In this document: one piece after another, positions 25,858 through 34,600 of the stretch | Position numbering within the stretch: position 1 is the stretch's first letter | How the letters are laid out: each line of letters starts with the position of its first letter | Origin: Pseudomonas sp. PDM04 | GTDB lineage: Bacteria > Pseudomonadota > Gammaproteobacteria > Pseudomonadales > Pseudomonadaceae | DNA length: 64,000 bases | Assembly: GCF_014851765.1 (NCBI RefSeq) | Contig: NZ_JACVAI010000005.1 | Coordinates: 310,001-374,000 of the forward strand | Direction of reading: 5' to 3' | The notes under the pieces: model-generated | The model's input: only the letters and a program-made list of their open reading frames with translations | Told to the model about the DNA's origin: nothing | The model's database searches: none | Program-made: the position numbers and the translations under genes

Positions 25858-25983
25858 ATGCTGACTGCCAAAAATGAAGAGATTTCAGCTATTTCTAACC
25901 TTTGTTCGACAGTCGATCAGGTAGTGCGAACTGAAAAATCACTACATGCAGCCTTCCACACGCCGATCAAGGATAGACCATGA
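25858..25983 (+). CDS. Possible 41-residue leader ORF coupled to glnE
   Basis: ATG at 25858 preceded by AAAGGTGAA (a good ribosome site), open for 41 codons and ending in a TGA that overlaps the glnE ATG (ATGA). Its frame differs from glnE. A hairpin (GGTTGG/CCAACC, 25821-25839) lies just upstream. Base composition is AT-rich, unlike the genes around it, and the peptide (MLTAKNEEISAISNL...) has no recognisable domain. It could be a leader peptide that couples translation to glnE, or a chance ORF. Confidence 0.35.
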   Translation: MLTAKNEEISAISNLCSTVDQVVRTEKSLHAAFHTPIKDRP

Positions 25984-28919
25984 GCCTGCCTTCGCTTGCC
26001 GAACTTCCCGGCATTCTCCTGCCGTTTGTCACCCGTGCCGAGCAGTCGTTCCGCGCGGCTGTCGAGGCGCTCGAGGACGACCATGGCCTGGCCGGCTGGA
26101 CCGCCGAACGCTGGGCACAATTTGCCCGCGTCTCCGCTGCCAGCGATTTCGTCATTGAACAGAGTGTTCGTGACCCTTTGATGTTGCTGGCGCTGGTGCA
26201 GTCCGGTGAGCTGGATCGCCCTTACGCCCCCGGCGAGTTGTGCGCCCAGATTGCGGCGGCGGTGAATGCCGCGCAAACCGAAGATGAACTCGGTCGTGCC
26301 CTGCGTCGCCAGCGTACCCGTCATCAGGTGCGGATCATCTGGCGCGACCTGACCCGTCAGGCCGACCTGGTCCAGACCTGCCGCGATCTGTCGGACATGG
26401 CCGATGCGAGCATCGACCAGGCCTACCAGTGGTTGTACACGCGGCATTGCGAGCAATTCGGCGTGCCCACCGGCCGGCGCAGCGGTGAACCGCAGCAGAT
26501 GGTCATTCTCGGCATGGGCAAGCTGGGCGCGGTCGAGTTGAACCTGTCGTCGGACATCGACCTGATCTTCGCCTATCCCGAGGGCGGCGAAACCGTCGGG
26601 GTGAAACGCTCGCTGGATAACCAGGAATTCTTCATCCGTCTCGGCCAGCGCCTGATCAAGGCGCTGGACCCGATGACCGTCGACGGTTTTGTGTTCCGCG
26701 TCGACATGCGCTTGCGACCTTACGGCTCGTCGGGCGCCCTGGTGCTCAGCTTCAATGCGCTGGAACAGTATTACCAGGACCAAGGGCGTGACTGGGAACG
26801 CTACGCGATGATCAAGTCGCGGGTGGTGGCGGGCGATCAGGTCAGCGGTGCGCAATTGCAGGAAATGCTGCGCCCGTTCGTGTATCGGCGCTACCTGGAC
26901 TTCTCCGCCATCGAAGCGCTGCGCACCATGAAGCAGCTGATTCAGCAGGAAGTGCGGCGCAAGGGCATGGCCGACAACATCAAGCTTGGCTCCGGCGGTA
27001 TCCGTGAAGTGGAGTTCATCGCCCAGGCGTTTCAGTTGATCCACGGCGGTCGCGACCTGAGCCTGCAACAACGTCCTCTATTAAAGGTGCTGGGCACGCT
27101 CGAAGGTCAGGGCTACCTGCCGCCTGCCGTGGTCAGCGAACTGCGCGAAGGTTACGAATTCCTGCGCTACACCGAGCATGCGATCCAGGCGATTGCCGAC
27201 CGCCAGACCCAGATGCTGCCGGACTGTGCGCAGGATCAGGCGCGAATTGCCTTCATGTTGGGTTTCGATGATTGGGCAGCGTTTCATGAGCGGCTGATGT
27301 ACTGGCGCGGCCGGGTCGCCTGGCACTTCGGCCAGGTGATCGCCGATCCCGATGAAGACGCGGGTGCCGAAAGCGAAGTGGTGGTCGGCGGCGAATGGCT
27401 GCCGCTGTGGGAGGAGGCGCAGGACGAAGAAGCCGCCTGCCGCCAGTTGCAGGAGGGCGGTTTCAGCGATGCCGGCAAAGCCCTGAAAGCCTTGGCGGCG
27501 CTGCGCGGCAGCCCGCAACTGCGCGCAATGCAGCGTTTGGGGCGTGAGCGCCTGGATGCGTTCATTCCGCGGCTGCTGGCGCAGGCGGTGGAGCACAGCA
27601 ATCCCGATCTGGTGCTGGAGCGTGTGTTGCCATTGGTGGAAGCGGTGGCCCGGCGTTCCGCGTACCTGGTGCTGCTGACCGAAAATCCCGGCGCGTTACG
27701 GCGTCTGCTGACCTTGTGCGCCGCGAGCCCGTGGATCGCCGAGCAGATCACCCGTTTCCCGCTGCTGCTCGACGAATTGCTCAACGAAGGCCGACTGTTC
27801 AAGCCGCCGTTGGCGCCGGAGCTGGCCGCCGAATTGCGCGAGCGTCTGACACGAATCCCCGAAGATGACCTCGAGCAGCAGATGGAGGCGCTGCGCCATT
27901 TCAAGCTGGCGCACCGCTTGCGGGTTGCCGCGTCGGAAATCGCCGGCCACCTGCCGTTGATGAAGGTCAGCGATTACCTGACCTGGCTGGCCGAGGCGAT
28001 TCTCGAGCAAGTGCTGGCCCTGGCCTGGCGCCAGACGGTGGCCAAGTACGGCACGCCGTTGCGCAACGACGGGACGTTGTGCGACCCGGGCTTCATTATT
28101 GTCGGTTATGGGAAAGTCGGCGGCCTGGAATTGGGGCATGGTTCCGACCTGGATCTGGTGTTCATTCACGATGGCGATCCGCAGGCGGAGACCGACGGCC
28201 CGAAATCCATCGACGGCGCGCAGTTCTTCACCCGGCTGGGGCAGCGGATCATTCATTTGCTCACGGCCCAGACCAACTCCGGCCAGTTGTATGAGGTGGA
28301 CATGCGCCTGCGGCCATCCGGAGCGTCGGGGTTGCTGGTGAGTTCGCTGGGGGCGTTTGCCCGCTATCAGGAAAACGAAGCCTGGACCTGGGAGCATCAG
28401 GCCCTGGTGCGGGCGCGGGTGCTGGTGGGCAGCCAGGACGTCGGCCAGGCGTTCGAGCAGGTCAGGGCAGCTATCCTGGGCAAGGCGCGGGATCTTGCGA
28501 CCCTGCGCCAGGAGGTCAGCGAGATGCGCGCCAAGATGCGCGACAACCTTGGCAGCAAGAGCACGGCGGCCGGTACTGCGGCGAATGCCTTCGAGGCCAC
28601 GGCACCGTTCGATCTCAAGCAGGACGCCGGAGGTATCGTCGATATTGAATTTATGGTGCAATACGCCGCCCTGGCGTGGTCCGAGACACACCCGCCATTG
28701 CTGCGCTGGACGGACAATATCCGCATTCTGGAAGAGCTGGAACACGAAGGGCTGATGCCCGTCGAAGACGCCAGCCTGTTGCGCGAGGCCTATAAAGCCT
28801 ACCGTTCCGCCGCGCACCGGCAAGCCTTGCAGAAGGACCCGGGGGTCATACCCGGCGATCAGTTCGTGGACGAACGGCGACAGGTCATGAGGATCTGGCG
28901 TGATCTGGGGCTAAGCTGA
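25980..28919 (+). CDS. glnE: Bifunctional glutamine synthetase adenylyltransferase/adenylyl-removing enzyme
   Basis: 979 aa. It adds AMP to and removes AMP from a tyrosine of glutamine synthetase (GlnA) under control of PII, tuning nitrogen assimilation. Two nucleotidyltransferase domains are visible. The N-terminal one has GMGKLGAVELNLSSDIDL (near residue 180, deadenylylation). The C-terminal one has GHGSDLDLVFIHDGD (near 720, adenylylation). Each is followed by a helical GlnD-PII-uridylylase-like region; DMRLRPYGSSGAL and DMRLRPSGASGLL are the matching second motifs. The start at 25980 has AAGGA about 8 bases upstream and gives the usual MSLPSLA N-terminus. It is divergent from aceEF. Confidence 0.97.
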   Translation: MSLPSLAELPGILLPFVTRAEQSFRAAVEALEDDHGLAGWTAERWAQFARVSAASDFVIEQSVRDPLMLLALVQSGELDRPYAPGELCAQIAAAVNAAQTEDELGRALRRQRTRHQVRIIWRDLTRQADLVQTCRDLSDMADASIDQAYQWLYTRHCEQFGVPTGRRSGEPQQMVILGMGKLGAVELNLSSDIDLIFAYPEGGETVGVKRSLDNQEFFIRLGQRLIKALDPMTVDGFVFRVDMRLRPYGSSGALVLSFNALEQYYQDQGRDWERYAMIKSRVVAGDQVSGAQLQEMLRPFVYRRYLDFSAIEALRTMKQLIQQEVRRKGMADNIKLGSGGIREVEFIAQAFQLIHGGRDLSLQQRPLLKVLGTLEGQGYLPPAVVSELREGYEFLRYTEHAIQAIADRQTQMLPDCAQDQARIAFMLGFDDWAAFHERLMYWRGRVAWHFGQVIADPDEDAGAESEVVVGGEWLPLWEEAQDEEAACRQLQEGGFSDAGKALKALAALRGSPQLRAMQRLGRERLDAFIPRLLAQAVEHSNPDLVLERVLPLVEAVARRSAYLVLLTENPGALRRLLTLCAASPWIAEQITRFPLLLDELLNEGRLFKPPLAPELAAELRERLTRIPEDDLEQQMEALRHFKLAHRLRVAASEIAGHLPLMKVSDYLTWLAEAILEQVLALAWRQTVAKYGTPLRNDGTLCDPGFIIVGYGKVGGLELGHGSDLDLVFIHDGDPQAETDGPKSIDGAQFFTRLGQRIIHLLTAQTNSGQLYEVDMRLRPSGASGLLVSSLGAFARYQENEAWTWEHQALVRARVLVGSQDVGQAFEQVRAAILGKARDLATLRQEVSEMRAKMRDNLGSKSTAAGTAANAFEATAPFDLKQDAGGIVDIEFMVQYAALAWSETHPPLLRWTDNIRILEELEHEGLMPVEDASLLREAYKAYRSAAHRQALQKDPGVIPGDQFVDERRQVMRIWRDLGLS

Positions 28920-28950
28920 AAAGCGCCAGTCGGGGCGATGATATTCAAAT

Positions 28951-29039
28951 GTGGGGGCGAGCCTGCTCGCGATAGCGGAGTGACAGTCGACAGCAATGTT
29001 GAAGGTAATGACCCATCGCAAGCCCGCTTGCCCCTGCAG
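28951..29039. repeat. REP pair between glnE and waaF
   Basis: A full REP at 28951-28978 (GTGGGGGCGAGCCTGCTCGCG) and a drifted inverted partner at about 29015-29039 (CGCAAGCCCGCTTGCCCCTG). No gene lies between glnE and waaF; in P. aeruginosa ilvE sits at this place. Confidence 0.75.
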
Positions 29040-29052
29040 AGATTCACGAGGC

Positions 29053-29083
29053 GGGGAGGCGTATGCCTCCCCGGTTCGTTTTT
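29053..29083 (+). terminator. Terminator-like hairpin just before the waaF start codon (possible attenuator)
   Basis: GGGGAGGC pairs perfectly with GCCTCCCC across GTAT, followed by GGTTCGTTTTT. The T-run ends 9 bases before the waaF ATG, so there is no room for a promoter after it. Confidence 0.6.
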
Positions 29084-29092
29084 GGAAACCAC

Positions 29093-30127
29093 ATGAAAAT
29101 TCTGATCGTTGGGCCCAGTTGGGTCGGTGACATGGTGATGGCGCAGACACTGTTTCAGTGTCTCAGGCAGCGTCACCCGCAATGCGAGATCGACGTCCTG
29201 GCCCCCGAATGGAGCCGGCCGATTCTCGAGCGCATGCCCGAAGTACGCCAGGCCTTGAGCTTTCCGCTCGGTCACGGTGTACTGGAGCTGGCGACCCGCC
29301 GGCGCATCGGTAAATCCCTGGCCGGCCAGTACGACCAGGCGATCCTGTTGCCCAACTCGCTGAAATCGGCGCTGGTGCCGTTTTTCGCCGGCATCCCCAA
29401 GCGGACCGGCTGGCGCGGCGAGTTCCGCTACGGCCTGCTCAATGATGTGCGCACGCTGGACAAGGCGCGTTACCCGCTGATGATCGAGCGCTTCATGGCG
29501 TTGGCCTACGAGCCTGGCCTTGAACTGCCCCGGCCTTATCCGCGCCCGGCCTTGCAGATCGATCCGGTGACCCGCGAAGCGGCGCTGGCCAAGTTCGGCC
29601 TGGTTCTCGACCGTCCGGTGTTGGCGCTGTGTCCGGGCGCCGAGTTCGGCGAATCCAAACGCTGGCCGTCCGAGCATTACGCCAAGGTGGCCGAAGCGAA
29701 GATTCGCGAAGGCTGGCAAGTCTGGCTGTTCGGTTCGAAGAACGATCATTCGGTGGGCGAAGACATCCGCGCCCGACTGATTCCCGGCTTGCGCGAGGAG
29801 TCGGTGAACCTCAGCGGCGGTACTTCCCTGGCCGAGGCGATCGACCTGTTGTCCTGCGCGGACTCGGTGGTGTCCAACGATTCTGGCCTGATGCACGTTG
29901 CGGCAGCGCTCAACCGTCCGCTGGTGGCGGTCTACGGTTCGACTTCGCCGGGTTTCACTCCGCCGCTGGCCGAGCACGTCGAGATCGTGCGCCTGGGCAT
30001 CGAATGCAGCCCGTGCTTCGATCGCACGTGCCGTTTCGGTCATTACAACTGCCTGCGCCAGCTCATGCCGCAAGCGGTGAACGAAGCCTTGCAGCGGTTG
30101 CAGGGCACTGCGGTCGAGGTTCAATAG
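29093..30127 (+). CDS. waaF: ADP-heptose:LPS heptosyltransferase II
   Basis: 344 aa GT9-family enzyme at the inner face of the inner membrane. It adds the second L-glycero-D-manno-heptose to the LPS inner core. The N-terminus MKILIVGPSWVGDMVMAQ is the family signature. CPGAEFGESKRWP (near 180) and SNDSGLMHVAAALN (near 260) form the ADP-heptose site. I start at the ATG at 29093 (GGAAA before it) since the ten in-frame residues upstream are atypical and overlap the hairpin. First gene of a tightly packed core operon running to 36051. Confidence 0.96.
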   Translation: MKILIVGPSWVGDMVMAQTLFQCLRQRHPQCEIDVLAPEWSRPILERMPEVRQALSFPLGHGVLELATRRRIGKSLAGQYDQAILLPNSLKSALVPFFAGIPKRTGWRGEFRYGLLNDVRTLDKARYPLMIERFMALAYEPGLELPRPYPRPALQIDPVTREAALAKFGLVLDRPVLALCPGAEFGESKRWPSEHYAKVAEAKIREGWQVWLFGSKNDHSVGEDIRARLIPGLREESVNLSGGTSLAEAIDLLSCADSVVSNDSGLMHVAAALNRPLVAVYGSTSPGFTPPLAEHVEIVRLGIECSPCFDRTCRFGHYNCLRQLMPQAVNEALQRLQGTAVEVQ

Positions 30128-30128
30128 T

Positions 30129-31190
30129 TTGCGGGTTCTGCTGATCAAGACTTCTTCGCTGGGCGACGTGATCCATGCGTTGCCGGCGCTGACCGACGCG
30201 GCCCGGGCCATTCCCGGCATCCAGTTCGACTGGGTGGTGGAAGAGGGCTTCGCCGAGATCCCGACCTGGCACCCCGCCGTGGGCAAGGTCATTCCCGTGG
30301 CGATCCGCCGTTGGCGCAAGAACCTCTGGCAAACCATCAAGAGTGGCGAGTGGAAGCGCTTCAAGCAAAGCGTTCGTGCCACGAAATACGACCTGGTGAT
30401 CGATGCGCAGGGCCTGTTGAAAAGCGCCTGGCTGACCCGATACATCAAGGCGCCGGTGGCGGGCCTGGACAAGAACTCGGCACGGGAACCGATCGCGGCG
30501 CGTTTCTACGACCGACGCCTGGCGGTTGCCCGCGGCCAGCATGCCGTGGAGCGCGTGCGGCAGTTGTTCGCCATCGCCCTGGGTTATGACCTGCCCAAGG
30601 GCCTGGGCGACTACGGCCTGAATGTCGAGCGTCTGGTGGAATTGCCGCGCCGGAATCCCTACGTGCTGTTCCTGCATGGCACCACCTGGGACACCAAGCA
30701 TTGGCCCGAAGCCTACTGGCGCGAGCTGGCCGAACGGGTCGGCTACCTGGGCGTCGGCGTGAAGCTGGCGTGGGGCAACCCGGCGGAAAAAGCCCGGGCC
30801 GAGCGCATCGCCCGTGACATGCGTCACGTCGAAGTGCTGCCCAGGCTGAATTTGGCAGGGGTCGGCAAGGTCTTGGCCGGCGCGCAAGCCTGCGTGGCGG
30901 TGGACACCGGCCTCGGTCACCTCGCCGCCGCGCTCGACGTGCCGACGCTGTCGCTGTTCGGCCCGACCAACCCGGGGCTTACCGGTGCCTATGGCAAGTC
31001 GCAGATCCACATCGCCAGCGATTTCCCCTGCGCGCCGTGCCTGCAAAAGAAATGCACCTATCAACCCACGGCCGAAGATGCCCGACGGTTTGACCTCAAG
31101 CGCGAGTGGCCGTTGTGCTTCACGCGGCTCAACCCCGAGCGAGTCGCGGTGCGGTTGAGCACGTTGTTACTGGCTGAGGAGCTGCGCTGA
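30129..31190 (+). CDS. waaC: LPS heptosyltransferase I
   Basis: 353 aa GT9 enzyme that adds the first heptose to Kdo2-lipid A. The N-terminus is MRVLLIKTSSLGDVIHALPA; the donor-site segment is VDTGLGHLAAALDVPTLSLFGPT near residue 258, and FLHGTTWDTKHWPE lies near 180. The start codon is TTG, one base after the waaF stop, with GAGG 10 bases upstream inside waaF, so translation is probably coupled. It overlaps waaG by one base (TGATG). Confidence 0.96.
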   Translation: MRVLLIKTSSLGDVIHALPALTDAARAIPGIQFDWVVEEGFAEIPTWHPAVGKVIPVAIRRWRKNLWQTIKSGEWKRFKQSVRATKYDLVIDAQGLLKSAWLTRYIKAPVAGLDKNSAREPIAARFYDRRLAVARGQHAVERVRQLFAIALGYDLPKGLGDYGLNVERLVELPRRNPYVLFLHGTTWDTKHWPEAYWRELAERVGYLGVGVKLAWGNPAEKARAERIARDMRHVEVLPRLNLAGVGKVLAGAQACVAVDTGLGHLAAALDVPTLSLFGPTNPGLTGAYGKSQIHIASDFPCAPCLQKKCTYQPTAEDARRFDLKREWPLCFTRLNPERVAVRLSTLLLAEELR

Positions 31191-32311
31191 TGCAACTGGC
31201 ATTCGTCCTGTACAAGTACTTTCCATTCGGCGGCCTGCAGCGTGATTTCATGCGCATCGCCCTGGAATGCCAGCAGCGTGGCCATCAGATCCGCGTCTAT
31301 ACGCTGATCTGGGAGGGCGATGTTCCGCCCGGTTTCGAGGTGTTGGTGGCGCCGGTCAAGGCGTTCTTCAATCATCGGCGCAACGAAAAACTCAGCGAGT
31401 GGATGGAAGCGGATCTGGCCAGGCGTCCGGTGGATCGTCTGATCGGCTTCAACAAGATGCCGGGCCTGGACGTCTACTACGCCGCCGACGGCTGTTTCGA
31501 GGACAAGGCGCAGAACCTGCGCAATTCGCTGTACCGGCGTTGGGGTCGCTACCGGCACTTCGCCGAATACGAGCGTGCCGTATTCGCCAGAGATGCCAAG
31601 ACGCAAGTGCTGATGATTTCCGAGGTTCAGCAGCCGTTGTTCATCAAGCATTACGGCACGCCGCTGGAACGTTTTCATCTGCTGCCGCCGGGGATCTCCC
31701 AGGACCGCCGAGCGCCGCCGAACGCCGCCGAGATCCGCGCCGATTTCCGTCGCGAATTCAACCTCAAGGACGATGACCTGCTGCTGGTACAGATCGGTTC
31801 CGGGTTCAAGACCAAGGGCGTGGATCGCAGCCTCAAAGCGCTGGCCGCATTGCCCGCTGATCTGAAGAAGCGCACCCGGCTGTTTGTAATTGGCCAGGAT
31901 GACCCCAAATTGTTCCAGATGCAGAGTGCCACGCTGGGGCTGGGCGATCACGTGACGTTCCTCAAGGGGCGCAGCGATATCCCGCGTTTCCTGCTCGGCG
32001 CCGACCTGCTGATCCACCCGGCCTATAACGAAAACACCGGGACCGTCCTGCTCGAAGCGCTGGTGGCCGGTTTGCCGGTGCTGGTGAGCGCGGTCTGTGG
32101 TTATGCCCATTACATTGCCGAGGCCGATGCCGGCCTGGTGCTGGATGAGCCGTTCGACCAGGGGCAGTTGACGCAGTACCTGACCGGGATGCTGAGCGAC
32201 GCACCTGCACGGGCGGCCTGGCGCCGCAATGGTCTGGCCTTCGCTGAAACGGCCGACCTCTACAGCATGCCGCAGCACGCGGCGGATGTGATTCTGGCGG
32301 AGCACGCTTAA
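31190..32311 (+). CDS. waaG: LPS core glycosyltransferase WaaG (UDP-glucose/galactosamine:heptose transferase)
   Basis: 373 aa GT4-family, GT-B fold enzyme that adds the first outer-core sugar to heptose II; in Pseudomonas that sugar is GalN-related. LYKYFPFGGLQRDFMRIA at the N-terminus is the acceptor-side signature. VQIGSGFKTKGVDRSLKAL begins the C-terminal Rossmann domain, and HPAYNENTGTVLLEALVAGLPV is the donor-binding EX7E motif. Stop and next start overlap (TAATG) with waaP. No membrane helix; peripheral membrane protein. Confidence 0.95.
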   Translation: MQLAFVLYKYFPFGGLQRDFMRIALECQQRGHQIRVYTLIWEGDVPPGFEVLVAPVKAFFNHRRNEKLSEWMEADLARRPVDRLIGFNKMPGLDVYYAADGCFEDKAQNLRNSLYRRWGRYRHFAEYERAVFARDAKTQVLMISEVQQPLFIKHYGTPLERFHLLPPGISQDRRAPPNAAEIRADFRREFNLKDDDLLLVQIGSGFKTKGVDRSLKALAALPADLKKRTRLFVIGQDDPKLFQMQSATLGLGDHVTFLKGRSDIPRFLLGADLLIHPAYNENTGTVLLEALVAGLPVLVSAVCGYAHYIAEADAGLVLDEPFDQGQLTQYLTGMLSDAPARAAWRRNGLAFAETADLYSMPQHAADVILAEHA

Positions 32312-33117
32312 TGAAGTTGATGCTGGCTGAACCGTTCAAGAGCCTCTGGGCCGGACGCGACCCGTTCACCGAGGTCGAAGGGCTTCAGGGGGAGGTGTAC
32401 CGCGAGCTTGAAGCGCGACGCACATTGCGTACCGAAGTGGACGGCAACGGTTTTTTCGTGAAGATCCACCGAGGCATCGGCTGGGGCGAGATCTTCAAGA
32501 ACCTGCTGACCGCCAAGTTGCCGGTGCTCGGTGCCGGGCAGGAGTGGCAGGCCATTCAACGCCTGCAGGAAGTCGGCGTGCCCACCATGACCGCCGTGGC
32601 GTATGGCGAGAAGGGCCGTAACCCGGCGGACCAGCACTCGTTCATCGTCACCGAAGAACTGGCGCCGACGATCAGCCTCGAAGACTACAGCATCGACTGG
32701 GTCAGGCAGCCACCGCCGCCCAGGCTCAAGCGCGCGCTGATCGCCGAGGTCGCGCGCATGACCGGCATGATGCATCGCGCCGGGGTCAATCACCGCGACT
32801 GCTACATCTGTCACTTCCTGTTGCACACCGACAAACCGGTGACGCCTGACGACTTCAAGCTGTCGGTGATCGACCTGCACCGGGCCCAGACCCGCCCGGC
32901 AATCACTCAGCGCTGGCGCAACAAGGATCTGGCGGCGCTGTATTTCTCGGCCCTGGACATCGGCCTGACCCGGCGCGACAAACTGCGTTTTCTCAAGGGC
33001 TATTTCCAGCAGCCGCTGCGCCAGATCCTGGCTGAAGAGGCCGCCCTGCTGGCCTGGCTCGACGGCAAGGCCAACAAGCTCTATGAGCGTAAGCAGCGCT
33101 ACGGGGATGCACTCTGA
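32311..33117 (+). CDS. waaP: LPS core heptose(I) kinase WaaP
   Basis: 268 aa sugar kinase of the protein-kinase fold. It phosphorylates heptose I of the inner core, which is needed for outer-membrane integrity and is reported essential in P. aeruginosa. Lys in GFFVKIHRGIGWGEIFKN is the ATP lysine. NHRDCYICHFLL (near 165) carries the catalytic Asp, and LSVIDLHRAQ (near 185) the metal Asp. The length is normal. It overlaps its neighbours on both sides by one base. Confidence 0.96.
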   Translation: MKLMLAEPFKSLWAGRDPFTEVEGLQGEVYRELEARRTLRTEVDGNGFFVKIHRGIGWGEIFKNLLTAKLPVLGAGQEWQAIQRLQEVGVPTMTAVAYGEKGRNPADQHSFIVTEELAPTISLEDYSIDWVRQPPPPRLKRALIAEVARMTGMMHRAGVNHRDCYICHFLLHTDKPVTPDDFKLSVIDLHRAQTRPAITQRWRNKDLAALYFSALDIGLTRRDKLRFLKGYFQQPLRQILAEEAALLAWLDGKANKLYERKQRYGDAL

Positions 33118-33851
33118 TGTCGGGCTGGAAACTCGATCCTGCTTACAGCGAACTGGCCGAGGATTTCGGCAGCCTGGAAGCGGTGTTCGCCCTCAAGGGC
33201 GAGCAGTTGACCCGCGACCCGTTGTCCGAAGTGATCCGCGTCCAGCGCGATGGCGTCAACTATTACGTCAAGCGCTACGTGGGCGCTGGCAAGGGTTTGC
33301 GCCGTTACCTGGGCAAGCCACGGGTGAAAATGGAATGGCAGAACCTCAAGCGTTTTGCCAAGTGGGGCATTCCCACGGCCGAGGTCGTGGCCTGGGGGCT
33401 TGAGCGGCGCGGCGCGGCTTATGACCGCGGGGCGATGATCACCCTGGAGCTGCCGCACACCGAAGACCTGAATGCCCTGGCCGAGCGGCAGGATCCGAAG
33501 CTCAAGGATCGGGCCTGGGTCGATGGCATCAGCCGCCAGTTGGCCGCCTACACCCGGACCATGCATGACAACCGCTTTACCCACAACGATCTGAAGTGGC
33601 GCAACCTGCTGGTCGATGACGAGGGGCGACTGTTCCTGATCGATTGCCCCAATGGGGATTTCTGGCGCGGCTTCTGGCTCAAGTACCGGATCTCAAAGGA
33701 CCTGGCCTGTCTCGACAAGGTTGCCAAGTATCATCTTTCGGCCACCCAACGCCTGCGCTTCTACCTGCAATACCGTCAGCGGACGCGGCTCAATGCGGCC
33801 GATAAAAAACGTATCCGGCACGTGGTGAGATTTTTCGAGGGACGCGAATGA
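33117..33851 (+). CDS. LPS kinase family protein (InaA/WaaP-like)
   Basis: 244 aa, the second kinase-fold gene of the operon, at the place of PA5008 of P. aeruginosa (from memory). ATP-site Lys in NYYVKRYVGAGKG, catalytic Asp in RFTHNDLKWRNLLV (near 160), metal Asp in LFLIDCPNGDF. All key kinase residues are present, so it is probably active. The likely target is a heptose or another core sugar; the exact position is unknown. It overlaps waaP by one base (TGATG) and the next gene by four (ATGA). Confidence 0.88.
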   Translation: MSGWKLDPAYSELAEDFGSLEAVFALKGEQLTRDPLSEVIRVQRDGVNYYVKRYVGAGKGLRRYLGKPRVKMEWQNLKRFAKWGIPTAEVVAWGLERRGAAYDRGAMITLELPHTEDLNALAERQDPKLKDRAWVDGISRQLAAYTRTMHDNRFTHNDLKWRNLLVDDEGRLFLIDCPNGDFWRGFWLKYRISKDLACLDKVAKYHLSATQRLRFYLQYRQRTRLNAADKKRIRHVVRFFEGRE

Positions 33852-34600
33852 CTGATTTTCTGGCCGCTGAAGACCGTGCGCTCCTGGAGCGCCACGGCCT
33901 CGGCACCTTCGATGCACTGTGGGCCAAGCAGCTTGAAGCGGTAGATGAACCCAACACCGCGCGCGGCGGCTGGAGCAGTGTGTTTCGCCTGGATCTCGAA
34001 GGTCACGGCTTTTACCTCAAGCGCCAAAGCAATTATCAGATGCACACATTGCACGCGCCATTTGGTGAGCCGAGTTTTGCCCGGGAATTTCGCAATATCA
34101 GTCGTTATGAAAAGCTCGGCATCCCGGCACTGAAGGCGGCGTTCTTCGGTGAGCGCAAGGTCGATGGCGATGTTCGGGCGGTACTGCTGACCCGTGCACT
34201 GGACGGCTGGGATGACCTGGACTCGCTGTTGCAGCGTTGGCCGGACCTCAGCCCGGCGCAGCACTCGGCCATTCTCAAGGCCTGCGGGCAACTCGCCCGA
34301 CGCCTGCACGCTGCACGTCAGGTTCACGGCTGCTTCTACCCCAAGCACATTTTTCTCCAGGCCACGGGCGACGGTTACAGTGCCCAGTTGATCGACCTGG
34401 AAAAAACCCGTCCGCTGCTGTTCGGCCAGCGTGACCGGGTCAAGGACCTGGAGCCGTTGACGCGGCGGGCGCGGGAGTGGAGTGAAGCGCATTTGCGCGA
34501 ATTGTTGGCCGCTTACCTGGATCAACCGCAGGACAGCTCGCTGATCGACAGCTGGCTGACGCGCCTGACCGCGCGGCGCAGCTACAAGAGGGCGGGCTGA
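33848..34600 (+). CDS. LPS kinase family protein, third in the operon
   Basis: 250 aa, kinase-like fold of the InaA/Kdo-kinase group. ATP-site Lys in GFYLKRQSNYQMHTL. The catalytic loop appears as QVHGCFYPKHIFL (near 165), where the usual HxDxxxxN Asp is not at its place (FYPKH). The metal Asp is in QLIDLEKTRPL. The catalytic loop therefore looks altered, and activity is less sure than for the gene before it. It resembles PA5007 by position. It is coupled to both neighbours by overlapping stop/start codons. Confidence 0.8.
   Translation: MTDFLAAEDRALLERHGLGTFDALWAKQLEAVDEPNTARGGWSSVFRLDLEGHGFYLKRQSNYQMHTLHAPFGEPSFAREFRNISRYEKLGIPALKAAFFGERKVDGDVRAVLLTRALDGWDDLDSLLQRWPDLSPAQHSAILKACGQLARRLHAARQVHGCFYPKHIFLQATGDGYSAQLIDLEKTRPLLFGQRDRVKDLEPLTRRAREWSEAHLRELLAAYLDQPQDSSLIDSWLTRLTARRSYKRAG

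Noticed and set aside
28859..30472. 537-codon minus frame opposite waaF
   Set aside because: Shadow ORF; waaF and waaC on the plus strand are intact and in operon.
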